This document shows, piece after piece, positions 7,335 through 15,115 of a DNA stretch of 15,643 nucleotides; position 1 is the first letter of the stretch; every line of letters starts with the position of its first letter. The position numbers were made by a program, and so were the translations under genes. The stretch covers positions 1 to 15,643 of the forward strand of contig NZ_JAUTXR010000065.1 of assembly GCF_030658505.1 (NCBI RefSeq), given 5' to 3'. The DNA comes from Stenotrophomonas raiganjensis (SeqCode). GTDB taxonomy: Bacteria; Pseudomonadota; Gammaproteobacteria; Xanthomonadales; Xanthomonadaceae. The notes under the pieces are model-generated. The model searched no databases, was not told the DNA's origin, and worked only from the letters and a program-made list of their open reading frames with translations.

Positions 7335-7859
7335 TTAGGCCTTCTTGGCTTCCTTACGGATGATGACTTCGTCGGAGTACTTCACGCCCTTGCCCTTGTA
7401 CGGCTCCGGCTTGCGGAACGCACGGATCTTGGCGGCAACTTCACCGACGACCTGCTTGTCAGCGCCCTGGACCAGGATCTCGGTCTGGGTCGGGGTCGAC
7501 AGGGTGATGCCTTCCGGCGCCACGAACACGACCGGGTGCGAGAAGCCCAGCGACAGGCTCAGGTCCTTGCCCTGCATGGCAGCGCGGTAACCCACGCCGA
7601 CCAGCTCCAGCTTGCGCTCGAAGCCTTCGGACACGCCCTTGACCATGTTGGACAGGATCGCACGCACGGTACCGGTCAGTGCGACCAGCTCGGCGTTCTC
7701 GGTGCTCAGGGTGGCAACGCCGTTGTCGACGTTGATGGCAATACCGGCCGGCTTGGCCAGCGACAGGGTGCCCTTCGGGCCCTTGGCGGTGACGCTGTCC
7801 GACTGGACGTTCAGTTCAACCTTACCCAGGTCGATCGGCTTCTTGGCTACGCGGGACAT
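7335..7859 (-). CDS. rplF: 50S ribosomal protein L6
   Basis: L6 sits at the base of the 50S stalk near the factor-binding site. The 174 residues (E. coli 177) start MSRVAKKPI and contain two related domains. The first ends near [23 protein letters not shown], and the second holds [17 protein letters not shown], the family signature near the C-terminus. AAAGGAG precedes the start by seven bases. The gap to rpsH is 18 bases. Confidence 0.99.
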   Translation of the reverse strand: MSRVAKKPIDLGKVELNVQSDSVTAKGPKGTLSLAKPAGIAINVDNGVATLSTENAELVALTGTVRAILSNMVKGVSEGFERKLELVGVGYRAAMQGKDLSLSLGFSHPVVFVAPEGITLSTPTQTEILVQGADKQVVGEVAAKIRAFRKPEPYKGKGVKYSDEVIIRKEAKKA

Positions 7860-7877
7860 AGTTCTACTCCTTTCGCC

Positions 7878-8276
7878 TTAGGCCACGAAGCACAGGACTT
7901 CGCCGCCGACGCCCAGCTGGCGCGCCTGCGCATCAGTCATGATGCCCTTGGAGGTGGAAATGATGGAGATGCCCAGGCCGTTCATGACCTTCGGCAGCTC
8001 GCTCTTGCCGCGGTACTGGCGCAGGCCCGAACGCGAGAAGCGCTTCAGGGTCGCGATGACCGGCTTGCCTTCGAAATACTTCAGCACGATTTCCAGCTCG
8101 GACTTGTTGTTTTCCAGCTGGGTCACGCGCAGGTCGGTGATGTAACCCTCGTCCTTCAGGACCTGGGCGATCGCAACCTTGATCTTGGACGACGGGGCTT
8201 TCACCGTCTGCTTGCCAACCGCGGCCGCATTCTTGATGCGGACCAGCAGGTCGGCGATGGGATCAGTCATGCTCAT
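7878..8276 (-). CDS. rpsH: 30S ribosomal protein S8
   Basis: S8 binds the central domain of 16S rRNA early in assembly; in E. coli it also represses the spc message. The 132-residue product begins [22 protein letters not shown] and ends [31 protein letters not shown], both signatures of S8. The ATG at 8276 has AAAGG seven bases upstream; ATG at 8270 is an alternative giving 130 residues as in E. coli. The frame stays open far upstream, and an AGGAG sits seven bases before an in-frame ATT at 8316-8318, so an N-terminal extension cannot be fully excluded. A 258-base structured spacer precedes it. Confidence 0.98.
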   Translation of the reverse strand: MSMTDPIADLLVRIKNAAAVGKQTVKAPSSKIKVAIAQVLKDEGYITDLRVTQLENNKSELEIVLKYFEGKPVIATLKRFSRSGLRQYRGKSELPKVMNGLGISIISTSKGIMTDAQARQLGVGGEVLCFVA

Positions 8277-8408
8277 ATGAGTACCTTTGAGTGCACCGAT
8301 ATCCGCTTTCGCGAAAATCTGTTGTCTCCTGGAAACGGGCCAGGTCCCTTGATGCAGCGGGCCGGAAGCCCACTCCTGCAACCCCGTTTGCACAGGGCAA
8401 GACGCGGG

Positions 8409-8414
8409 AGTATA
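8409..8414 (-). promoter_or_regulatory. candidate -10 element upstream of rpsH
   Basis: TATACT (5 of 6 to consensus) lies directly after the terminator-like hairpin on the minus strand. No good -35 is found at 16-18 bases (the hexamer at 17 bases is GCGCAA), and there is no extended -10 TG. It could restart transcription of rpsH and downstream genes, but the call rests on one hexamer. Confidence 0.3.
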
Positions 8415-8418
8415 CGCC

Positions 8419-8456
8419 AAAAGAGCCCGGCTTGCGCCGGGCTCTTCGGTTTTTTT
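8419..8456. terminator. terminator-like hairpin inside the spc gene set
   Basis: AAGAGCCCGGC (8421-8431), loop TTGC, GCCGGGCTCTT (8436-8446) form a perfect 11 bp stem. On the plus strand it is followed by CGG and seven T (8450-8456), a textbook intrinsic terminator facing away from the genes. On the minus strand, the direction of the genes, the stem runs into only TTTTGG, so it would be a weak terminator at best. Partial termination of the spc message or blocking of antisense RNA are both possible. Confidence 0.65.
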
Positions 8457-8490
8457 GCGTCGGGAAGGCTGAACGCCTCCCCTGCCCGGT

Positions 8491-8516
8491 TCAGGAACCC
8501 CCGAAGGGGCTCCTGA
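8491..8516 (-). other. stable TTCG-loop hairpin after rpsN
   Basis: On the minus strand TCAGGAGCCCC and GGGGTTCCTGA form an 11 bp stem with one G-U pair and a C(UUCG)G tetraloop, a very stable RNA loop type. The plus strand has an A-C mismatch at the wobble position, so the structure is better formed in the mRNA sense. It lies 18 bases after the rpsN stop and may protect the 3' end of the upstream message. Confidence 0.6.
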
Positions 8517-8534
8517 TCGCAGGGCCGGCTGGGA

Positions 8535-8840
8535 TTACCAGCTGGCCTTGCGCAGACCCGGGACGTCGCCACGCATGGTGGCTTCGCGCAGCTTGTTACG
8601 GCCCAGGCCGAACTTGCTGTAGACGCCACGCGGACGACCCGACAGCTCGCAACGGTTGCGCTGGCGGCTCGGCGACGAATCGCGCGGCAGCTTGGCCAGC
8701 TTGGTTGCGGCGTCGATCTTCTCTTCGTAGGTCGCGTCCACGGAGGACACGATCTTCTTCAGAACCGCACGCTTTTCAGCGTACTTCTTTGCCAGCTTTT
8801 CCCGCTTGATGTCGCGGTTGACCATGGAGGTCTTTGCCAT
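8535..8840 (-). CDS. rpsN: 30S ribosomal protein S14, zinc-free type
   Basis: S14 is a late-binding protein of the 30S head. The 101 residues equal the long, zinc-independent bacterial form. It begins [24 protein letters not shown] and ends with the signature [22 protein letters not shown] and [11 protein letters not shown]. Only one cysteine (C64) is present, so no zinc ribbon can form. GAGGAA lies shortly before the ATG. It follows rplE by 18 bases and is followed by the long structured spacer. Confidence 0.99.
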   Translation of the reverse strand: MAKTSMVNRDIKREKLAKKYAEKRAVLKKIVSSVDATYEEKIDAATKLAKLPRDSSPSRQRNRCELSGRPRGVYSKFGLGRNKLREATMRGDVPGLRKASW

Positions 8841-8858
8841 TTCGGTTTCCTCGACAGA

Positions 8859-9401
8859 TCAGTTACGGAACGGGAACTTGAACGCTGCCAGCAGCGCCTT
8901 CGCTTCCGCGTCGGTCTTCGCAGTGGTGGTGATGGCGATATCCATACCGCGGATCGCGTCGACGGCGTCGAAGTCGATTTCCGGGAAGATGATCTGCTCC
9001 TTCACACCCATGTTGAAGTTGCCGCGGCCGTCGAAGGAACGACCGGAAACACCACGGAAGTCGCGCACGCGCGGCAGCGAGATGTTGATCAGGCGATCCA
9101 GGAACTCGTACATCTTGTGGCGACGCAGCGTGGTCTTGCAGCCGATCGGCCAACCATCGCGGATCTTGAACGACGCAACCGACACACGCGACTTGGTGAC
9201 AACCGGCTTCTGGCCGGAAATCTTGGTCATGTCGCCGACGGCGTTTTCCAGGATCTTCTTGTTGGTGGCCGCTTCGCCGACACCCATGTTCAGGGTGACC
9301 TTGACCAGCTTCGGCACTTCCATCGGATTGGTGTAGCCGAACTGCTTCATCAGCGCCGGCACCACTTCGTCCTTGTAGAACTTTTCGAGACGGGAACTCA
9401 T
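8859..9401 (-). CDS. rplE: 50S ribosomal protein L5
   Basis: L5 binds 5S rRNA and contacts P-site tRNA. The 180 residues (E. coli 179) begin [31 protein letters not shown], continue with [12 protein letters not shown] and contain [20 protein letters not shown] and [11 protein letters not shown], family signatures. The end is [12 protein letters not shown]. The rplX stop codon forms part of the binding site (TGAGGA) nine bases before the ATG. In E. coli the S8 repressor site is in this start region; no clear copy of that site is claimed here. Confidence 0.99.
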   Translation of the reverse strand: MSSRLEKFYKDEVVPALMKQFGYTNPMEVPKLVKVTLNMGVGEAATNKKILENAVGDMTKISGQKPVVTKSRVSVASFKIRDGWPIGCKTTLRRHKMYEFLDRLINISLPRVRDFRGVSGRSFDGRGNFNMGVKEQIIFPEIDFDAVDAIRGMDIAITTTAKTDAEAKALLAAFKFPFRN

Positions 9402-9412
9402 CTTCTCATTCC

Positions 9413-9730
9413 TCAGGCGTCGAGCGCCTCACCGCTGGAGCGGAACACACGCAGTTTGCGTCCATCCTCCAGCACCTTGAAGCCAACGCGTTCGCCCTTG
9501 CCCGAAGCCGGGTTCAGAACATTCACGTTGGAGATATGGATCGAAGCTTCGCGCTCGACCACGCCGCCGGCAACACCTGCCTGCGGGTTCGGCTTGGTGT
9601 GGCGCTTGACGATGTTCACGTTGGCGACGACCACACGGTCGCCGTCGACGCGGACGACTTCGCCCTGCTTGCCCTTGTCCTTGCCAGCGTTGACGACAAC
9701 CTGGTCGCCCTTCTTGATACGGTTAGCCAT
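9413..9730 (-). CDS. rplX: 50S ribosomal protein L24
   Basis: L24 starts 50S assembly near the exit of the peptide tunnel. The 105 residues (E. coli 104) carry an N-terminal KOW motif ([23 protein letters not shown], about 6-28) and the conserved [17 protein letters not shown] lies six bases before the start. The gap to rplN is 16 bases. Confidence 0.99.
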
Positions 9731-9746
9731 GATTATCTCCTGTCGC

Positions 9747-10115
9747 TCACAGCACTTCGGGAGCGAGCGAGACGATCTTCATGAACTTCTCCGAACGAAG
9801 TTCACGGGTCACCGGCCCGAAGATACGGGTACCGATCGGCTCCTGCTTGTTGTTCAGCAGGACGGCAGCGTTGCCGTCGAAGCGGATCAGCGAGCCGTCG
9901 GCGCGACGCACACCCTTGCGGGTACGCACCACGACGGCGTCATACACTTCACCCTTCTTGACCTTGCCGCGCGGAATCGCATCCTTCACGGTGACCTTGA
10001 TGATGTCGCCGATGCCGGCGTAACGGCGCTTGGAACCACCCAGCACCTTGAAGCACATCACCTGCTTGGCACCCGAATTGTCCGCGACGTCAAGGTAGCT
10101 CTGCATCTGGATCAT
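9747..10115 (-). CDS. rplN: 50S ribosomal protein L14
   Basis: L14 lies at the subunit interface (bridge B8) beside L19. The 122 residues start [21 protein letters not shown] and contain [20 protein letters not shown] and the signature [26 protein letters not shown]. The end is [18 protein letters not shown]. The start is 12 bases after rpsQ, whose stop is part of TAAGGAG. E. coli has the spc promoter at this junction; here there is no room for one, so the S10 and spc parts appear fused. Confidence 0.99.
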
Positions 10116-10127
10116 GATTCAGACTCC

Positions 10128-10397
10128 TTATTCAGCCGCACGCGTGATGACTTCCACCACGCGCCAGTTCTTGGTCTTGGACATCGGAGCAATCTCGGTC
10201 ACGCGGACGACATCGCCTTCCTTGCAGGCGTTGTCGGCATCGTGGGCGTGCAGCTTGGTCGAGCGCTTGATGTACTTGCCGTACAGCGCGTGCTTGACCT
10301 GACGCTCAACCAGGACGGTAACCGTCTTGTCCATCTTGTTGCTGACGACACGGCCTTCGACCGTGCGCAGCGTCTTCTTTTCAGTATTGTCGCTCAT
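10128..10397 (-). CDS. rpsQ: 30S ribosomal protein S17
   Basis: S17 is an OB-fold primary binder of 16S rRNA. The 89-residue product starts [33 protein letters not shown] and has the signature [21 protein letters not shown]. An in-frame ATG at 10406 would add three residues, but it leaves no spacing to TAAGGA. The ATG at 10397 has the proper eight bases and is chosen. The TAA of rpmC is part of that binding site. Confidence 0.98.
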   Translation of the reverse strand: MSDNTEKKTLRTVEGRVVSNKMDKTVTVLVERQVKHALYGKYIKRSTKLHAHDADNACKEGDVVRVTEIAPMSKTKNWRVVEVITRAAE

Positions 10398-10408
10398 AGC
10401 GGCCATCC

Positions 10409-10594
10409 TTACTTCGTGCTGCCGAGCAGGGTCTTGACGCGAGCAATCTCGCGACGGACCCGGCGAATGTCGTGGGTCTTCGGCAGCTGGCCGGTGACCT
10501 GCTGCATACGGACAGAGAACTGTTCCTTACGCAGGTCGATCAGGTGGGCCTTGAGTTCGTCAGCCGACTTTTCACGGAGAGTTTTGATATCCAT
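10409..10594 (-). CDS. rpmC: 50S ribosomal protein L29
   Basis: L29 is a small helical protein beside the peptide exit, next to L23. The 61 residues have the usual two-helix form: [31 protein letters not shown], then [16 protein letters not shown]. The ATG shares its A with the rplP stop (TGATG). No good Shine-Dalgarno sequence is seen before it (only GGTGCG), so translation probably depends on ribosomes ending rplP and restarting. Confidence 0.98.
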   Translation of the reverse strand: MDIKTLREKSADELKAHLIDLRKEQFSVRMQQVTGQLPKTHDIRRVRREIARVKTLLGSTK

Positions 10595-11007
10595 CAGCGC
10601 ACCGTACGGGTCACGAAAGTGGTGGTGACCGAGAGCTTGGCGGCGGCCAGGCGGAACGCCTCGCGAGCCACTTCCTCGGAAACACCCTCGATTTCATAGA
10701 TCATGCGGCCGGGCTGGATCTGGGCCACCCAGTATTCCACGTTACCCTTACCAGAACCCATTCGGACTTCGATGGGCTTCTTGGTGATGGGCTTGTCGGG
10801 GAACACGCGGATCCACATCTTGCCGCCGCGCTTGACGTAGCGGCTGATCGAGCGGCGGGCCGCTTCGATCTGGCGCGCGGTCAGCTGACCGTGTGCGGTT
10901 GCCTTCAGGCCGAATTCGCCGAAGCTGACAGCGTTGGCGCTCCAGCTCAGGCCATCGTTACGGCCCTTGTGTACCTTGCGGTACTTGGTTCGCTTGGGTT
11001 GCAACAT
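10594..11007 (-). CDS. rplP: 50S ribosomal protein L16
   Basis: L16 organises the A-site side of the 50S subunit. The 137 residues start [20 protein letters not shown], with [37 protein letters not shown] and [18 protein letters not shown]82 in VRMG corresponds to the Arg81 that the oxygenase RoxA (YcfD) hydroxylates in E. coli. Binding site GAGG lies eight bases before the start and is fused to the rpsC stop region; the gap is five bases. Confidence 0.99.
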   Translation of the reverse strand: MLQPKRTKYRKVHKGRNDGLSWSANAVSFGEFGLKATAHGQLTARQIEAARRSISRYVKRGGKMWIRVFPDKPITKKPIEVRMGSGKGNVEYWVAQIQPGRMIYEIEGVSEEVAREAFRLAAAKLSVTTTFVTRTVR

Positions 11008-11012
11008 TGTCG

Positions 11013-11747
11013 TTACCTCGCTTCACGGGCCGGGCGCTGACGGTCACCGCGGTCGCCGCGATCGTGACGATCGTTGCGCGACGGGGTGTCGTCCTGCTTT
11101 TCCTGGCCAACCTGGGAGAAATCGAAGACCTCGCCCTTGTAGATCCAGACCTTGATGCCGATGATGCCGTAGGTCGTCTTGGCTTCAGCGAAGCCATAGT
11201 CGATGTCGGCACGCAGGGTGTGCAGCGGCACGCGGCCTTCGCGGTACCACTCCGAACGGGCGATTTCCGCACCGTTGAGGCGGCCACCGACGTTGACCTT
11301 GATGCCCAGGGCACCCAGGCGCATCGCGTTGCCGACCGAGCGCTTCATTGCGCGGCGGAACATGATGCGACGCTCCAGCTGCTGGGCGATCGACTCGGCA
11401 ACGAGCTGCGCGTCCAGTTCCGGCTTGCGCACTTCGGTGACGTTGATGTGCGCCGGGACGCCCATCATCTCGCTCACTTCCTTGCGCAGCTTCTCGATGT
11501 CCTCACCGCGCTTGCCGATCACCACGCCCGGACGGGCGGTGTGGATCGTCACGCGAGCGGTCTTGGCCGGACGCTCGATCAGGATCTTGCTGATGCCGGC
11601 CTGAGCCAGCTTCTTGCGCAGCATTTCGCGCACTTTCAGGTCGGCTGCCAGGTAACCAGCGAACTCGGCCTTGTTGGCGTACCACTTGGAGTTCCAGTCC
11701 TTGGAAATGCCGAGGCGGATACCAATCGGATGAACTTTATGACCCAT
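11013..11747 (-). CDS. rpsC: 30S ribosomal protein S3
   Basis: S3 lies at the mRNA entry site and shares the ribosomal helicase activity with S4 and S5. The 244 residues contain the N-terminal [20 protein letters not shown] and a type II KH domain with the GxxG loop G78-K-R-G81 ([16 protein letters not shown]). The C-terminal domain runs to about residue 210 ([12 protein letters not shown]). An extra tail of roughly 24 residues (221-244) is rich in Arg and Asp with repeated RxDRGD-like units; E. coli S3 (233 residues) lacks it in this form. AAGGA lies seven bases before the ATG. Confidence 0.99.
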   Translation of the reverse strand: MGHKVHPIGIRLGISKDWNSKWYANKAEFAGYLAADLKVREMLRKKLAQAGISKILIERPAKTARVTIHTARPGVVIGKRGEDIEKLRKEVSEMMGVPAHINVTEVRKPELDAQLVAESIAQQLERRIMFRRAMKRSVGNAMRLGALGIKVNVGGRLNGAEIARSEWYREGRVPLHTLRADIDYGFAEAKTTYGIIGIKVWIYKGEVFDFSQVGQEKQDDTPSRNDRHDRGDRGDRQRPAREAR

Positions 11748-11765
11748 GGTCTTTTCCTTATCCGC

Positions 11766-12101
11766 TTACTTGGCGGCGCCCACAACCACAGTGATGTGGC
11801 TGGTGCGCTTGAGGATGCGGGTACCGCGGCCTTTCGCCCGCGCCATGAAACGCTTCAGGGTCGGACCTTCATCAACCATGATGGTCTGAACCTTCAGCTC
11901 GTCGACGTCGGCGCCCTGGTTGTTCTCGGCGTTGGCAATTGCCGACTCCACCACCTTCTTGATCAGGTGGGCAGCCTTCTTGTCCGAGAACTTCAGCAGG
12001 TTGACCGCACGCTCGGCCGGCAGACCGCGCACCTGGTCAGCGACCAGACGAGCCTTCTGCGGGGAGATGCGCGCAGTGCGCAGGATGGCTTTCGCTTCCA
12101 T
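11766..12101 (-). CDS. rplV: 50S ribosomal protein L22
   Basis: L22 spans the 50S subunit, and its beta hairpin lines the peptide tunnel opposite L4. The 111 residues start [26 protein letters not shown], with [17 protein letters not shown] in the core. The tunnel loop [31 protein letters not shown] is conserved. An upstream in-frame ATG at 12107 would leave only two bases after the AAGGAG; the ATG at 12101 has eight and is chosen. The rpsS stop is part of that site (TAAGGAG). Confidence 0.99.
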   Translation of the reverse strand: MEAKAILRTARISPQKARLVADQVRGLPAERAVNLLKFSDKKAAHLIKKVVESAIANAENNQGADVDELKVQTIMVDEGPTLKRFMARAKGRGTRILKRTSHITVVVGAAK

Positions 12102-12113
12102 TGTCATCTCTCC

Positions 12114-12383
12114 TTACTTGCCCGACTTCTTGTCACCACCGTGACCCTTGAAGGTCCGGGTGATGGCAAATTCGCCGAGCTTGTGGCCGACCATGTTCTC
12201 GTTGACGAGAACCGGGATGTGGTTCTTGCCGTTATGCACGGCAATGGTGACGCCTACCATGTCAGGCAGGATCATCGAACGGCGCGACCAGGTCTTGATC
12301 GGCTTCTTGCTGCCCGCAGCGGCCTCCACCTTCTTGACGAGGTGGTGATCGACGAACGGGCCCTTCTTGAGTGAACGTGCCAT
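12114..12383 (-). CDS. rpsS: 30S ribosomal protein S19
   Basis: S19 is in the 30S head beside S13. The 89 residues start [19 protein letters not shown] and contain [24 protein letters not shown] and the signature [21 protein letters not shown]. The gap to rplB is six bases. The binding site is AGGGG inside the last codons of rplB, about ten bases before the start. Confidence 0.99.
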   Translation of the reverse strand: MARSLKKGPFVDHHLVKKVEAAAGSKKPIKTWSRRSMILPDMVGVTIAVHNGKNHIPVLVNENMVGHKLGEFAITRTFKGHGGDKKSGK

Positions 12384-12389
12384 GGTCGA

Positions 12390-13217
12390 TTAGCCCCTAC
12401 GATCGCGGACGATGAACTGCTGAGTGCGCTTGTTATGGCGCGTCTTGTAACCCTTGGTCGGGACACCCCACGGGGTGACCGGATGCGGGTTACCCTGGCC
12501 GGCCTTGGCCTCACCACCACCGTGCGGGTGGTCAACCGGGTTCATGGCAGCACCACGAACGGTCGGGCGGACGCCGCGCCAACGCTTGGCACCGGCCTTG
12601 CCCAGCTTTTCCAGGCTGTGCTCGTCGTTGCCGACTTCGCCGATGGTGGCGCAGCACTCGACCGGAACCTTGCGCATTTCACCCGAGCGCAGGCGCAGGG
12701 TGGCGTAGATGCCTTCGCGAGCCACCAGCTGCACGGCCGCACCTGCGGCGCGAGCGATCTGAGCGCCCTTGCCCGGCTTCAGTTCGATGCAGTGGATGGT
12801 GGTGCCGACCGGGATGTTGCGCAGCGGCAGGGTGTTGCCGGCCTTGATCGGGGCATCCGAACCAGCGATCACCTGATCACCAGCCTTCAGGCCCTTCGGG
12901 GCGATGATGTAGCGACGCTCACCGTCGACGTAGCACAGCAGAGCGATGTGGGCGGTGCGGTTCGGATCGTATTCGATGCGTTCCACGCGCGCCGGGATGC
13001 CCAGCTTGTTGCGCTTGAAGTCGATGATGCGGTAGTGCTGCTTGGCACCACCACCGACGTGACGCACGGTGATGCGGCCGTGGTGGTTACGACCACCCGA
13101 GCGGCTCTGCGACTCGACCAGTGCAGCGTGCGGAGCACCCTTGTGCAGGTCGGGCGTGACCACGCGCACGGCCGAACGGCGGCCGGGGGAGGTGGGCTTG
13201 AATTTCATCAATGGCAT
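12390..13217 (-). CDS. rplB: 50S ribosomal protein L2
   Basis: L2 is needed for subunit joining and supports the peptidyl transferase centre. The 275 residues begin [17 protein letters not shown], the form I remember from xanthomonads. The N-terminal OB fold and the central SH3-like domain precede the signature [16 protein letters not shown] at about 228-242, which includes the functionally important His near 230. GAGGT lies seven bases before the first ATG, favouring it over the ATG three codons later. Residues 188-189 are Cys-Cys; the second lies where E. coli and Bacillus L2 have Arg. Confidence 0.99.
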
Positions 13218-13227
13218 GGGATGTACC

Positions 13228-13527
13228 TCAGGCCTTGGCCGTTACATCGATCGACTGGCCGTCGGCCAGGCGAACGTACGCCTTGCGCCAATCGCCGCGG
13301 CGGCCAGCACGGTTACGGAAGGACTTGTTCTTGCCCTTGACGTTGACCACGTTGACGGCTTCGACCTTGACGTCGAACAGCTGCTCAACCGCGGCCTTTA
13401 CATCGGCCTTGGTGGCTTCGTTCGAAACTTCGAAGACATACTGGTTGGAGAGTTCCTGCAGGCGCGCGGTCTTTTCGGAGACACGCGGGGCACGCAGCAC
13501 GCTGAAGATTTTTTCGTTGCTGTTCAT
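13228..13527 (-). CDS. rplW: 50S ribosomal protein L23
   Basis: L23 is at the peptide exit and is the docking site for trigger factor and SRP. The 99 residues start [23 protein letters not shown] and contain [31 protein letters not shown], with an Arg/Lys-rich loop ([22 protein letters not shown]). The E residue of the exposed exit-side motif is retained (KAAVEQLF). The ATG overlaps the rplD stop by four bases (ATGA), and GAGGAG lies inside rplD eight bases upstream. A GTG three codons earlier lacks spacing and is rejected. Confidence 0.99.
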
Positions 13528-14129
13528 GCCAGCCACTCCTCGACCTTCTTGACCGCGTCAGCGGTGATGACGACCGTGTCGGCACCCACCAGCGAGACCG
13601 GATCCAGGCCCTGGACGTCACGCACCTGCACGTACGGCAGATTGCGGGCGGACAGGTACAGGTGCTCGGACGCTTCTTCGGTGACGATCAGCGGGCGCTT
13701 GCCCACTTCCAGGCCGGCCAGCTTGGCGATCAGACCCTTCGTGCTGGTGGCTTCGACGTCGAAGGCCTCCACGATGGTCAGACGGCCCTGACGGTTCAGC
13801 TCGGACAGGATCGCGCACATGGCGGCACGGTACTGCTTACGATTGACCTTCTGCTCGAAGCTGCGCGGCTTGGCCGCGAAGGTGACACCGCCGCCGACGA
13901 AGATCGGAGCCGTCAGTGCGCCATGACGCGCGCCGCCGCCCTTCTGCTTCTTCGACTTCTTGGTGGTACCAGCCACTTCGGAGCGAGTCTTCTGTGCCTT
14001 GGTGCCGGCGCGACCGGCGTTGCGGTAAGCAACGACGACCTGGTGGACCAGATCTTCGCTGAAATCGCGACCGAACACGGCTTCGGAGACCGAGACCTTG
14101 TTGTTGCTACCCGTGATAACGAGTTCCAT
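13524..14129 (-). CDS. rplD: 50S ribosomal protein L4
   Basis: L4 reaches into the peptide tunnel; in E. coli it also represses the S10 operon. The 201 residues start [36 protein letters not shown], followed by [11 protein letters not shown] and the tunnel loop, then [11 protein letters not shown] and AARNL-like [21 protein letters not shown]. The loop tip reads [11 protein letters not shown] (60-70) against WRQKGTGRA in E. coli; the antibiotic-relevant K63 is kept. The ATG at 14129 has AAGGAG eight bases upstream. The in-frame ATG at 14135 is only two bases from it and is rejected. The rplC stop is part of TAAGGAG. Confidence 0.99.
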   Translation of the reverse strand: MELVITGSNNKVSVSEAVFGRDFSEDLVHQVVVAYRNAGRAGTKAQKTRSEVAGTTKKSKKQKGGGARHGALTAPIFVGGGVTFAAKPRSFEQKVNRKQYRAAMCAILSELNRQGRLTIVEAFDVEATSTKGLIAKLAGLEVGKRPLIVTEEASEHLYLSARNLPYVQVRDVQGLDPVSLVGADTVVITADAVKKVEEWLA

Positions 14130-14141
14130 CGTCATCTCTCC

Positions 14142-14792
14142 TTATGCCTTGCTCGCCGGACGGACGATCACATCGCCACCCGCCGCGCCCGGAACGGCGC
14201 CGCGAACCGCGATCAGACCGCGCTCGACGTCGACCTTGACCACTTCCAGGTTCTGGGTGCTCTGCTGCACCGCGCCCATGTGGCCCGACATCTTCTTGCC
14301 CGGGAAAACGCGACCCGGGGTCTGGCGCTGACCCAGCGAACCCGGCGCGCGATGCGACAGCGAGTTACCGTGGGTTGCATCGCCCATACGGAAGTTGTGG
14401 CGCTTGATGGTGCCCTGGAAGCCCTTACCCTTGGTGACACCCTGGACGTCGACGATCTGGCCGACTTCGAAGATGTCCGCCTTGACTTCGCCGCCAACGG
14501 CGAAATCGCCGAGCTGCGCGTCTTCAACGCGGAATTCCCACAGGCCACGACCCGCTTCCACCTTCGCCTTGGCGAAGTGGCCGGCTTCCGGCTTGTTGAC
14601 CAGGGCAGCGCGACGCGCGCCGACGGTCACCTGCACGGCGCTGTAGCCGTCGGTTTCGACGGTCTTGATCTGCGCGATGCGGTTCGGGGTTGCTTCGATC
14701 AGGGTCACCGGGATGGAACGGCCATCTTCAGTGAACACGCGGCTCATGCCGGCCTTGCGGCCCACGAAGCCCAACGAATACTTCTTCGTCAT
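14142..14792 (-). CDS. rplC: 50S ribosomal protein L3
   Basis: L3 is an early assembly protein whose loop approaches the peptidyl transferase centre. The 216 residues (E. coli 209) start [20 protein letters not shown] and contain [24 protein letters not shown] and [24 protein letters not shown]. The Gln near residue 155 in that motif corresponds to the residue that PrmB methylates in E. coli. The rpsJ stop is part of the binding site (TGAGGA), eight bases before the ATG. Confidence 0.99.
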
Positions 14793-14803
14793 GGTCGTAG
14801 TCC

Positions 14804-15115
14804 TCAGGTCAGCTTGATCTGAACGTCGACGCCGGCAGCCAGTTCGAGCTTCATCAGCGCGTCCACGGTCTTGTCATTCGGGTCAACGATATCGAGCACG
14901 CGCTTGTGCGTGCGGGTCTCGTACTGGTCACGCGCGTCCTTGTCGACGTGCGGGGAAACGAGAACGGTGTAACGCTCGATCTTGGTCGGCAGCGGGATCG
15001 GGCCACGCACTTGCGCGCCGGTCCGCTTTGCCGTTTCAACGATCTCGCTGGCCGAACGGTCGATCAGACGATGATCGAACGCTTTCAGCCGGATCCGGAT
15101 CTTTTGGTCCGCCAT
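14804..15115 (-). CDS. rpsJ: 30S ribosomal protein S10
   Basis: S10 is a 30S head protein and, as NusE, a partner of NusB and NusG in antitermination and transcription-translation coupling. The 103 residues equal the E. coli length, start [21 protein letters not shown] and contain [36 protein letters not shown] lies upstream of the ATG at 15115. An in-frame ATG at 15175 would add 20 residues not found in the family. It is the first gene of the S10 set and follows a promoter and leader of about 160 bases. Confidence 0.99.

Larger units (their letters stand above)
8277..8534 (-). other. rpsN-rpsH spacer with hairpins and a possible internal promoter
   Basis: This 258-base spacer interrupts the spc gene order. 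In message order it holds a TTCG-loop hairpin (8491-8516), a strong terminator-like hairpin (8419-8456) and a TATACT hexamer (8409-8414). Then come a small stem CCTGG/CCAGG (8328-8344), AGGAG (8326-8330) and the palindrome TTTCGCGAAA. No complete gene is visible. Confidence 0.6.

Noticed and set aside
10116..10127. Separate spc promoter between rpsQ and rplN, as in E. coli
   Set aside because: Only 12 bases lie between the genes and no promoter-like hexamers fit there.
9117..10628. Long open plus-strand frame (503 codons) opposite rplE, rplX, rplN and rpsQ
   Set aside because: It spans several real genes on the other strand and has shadow-like composition with no family features.
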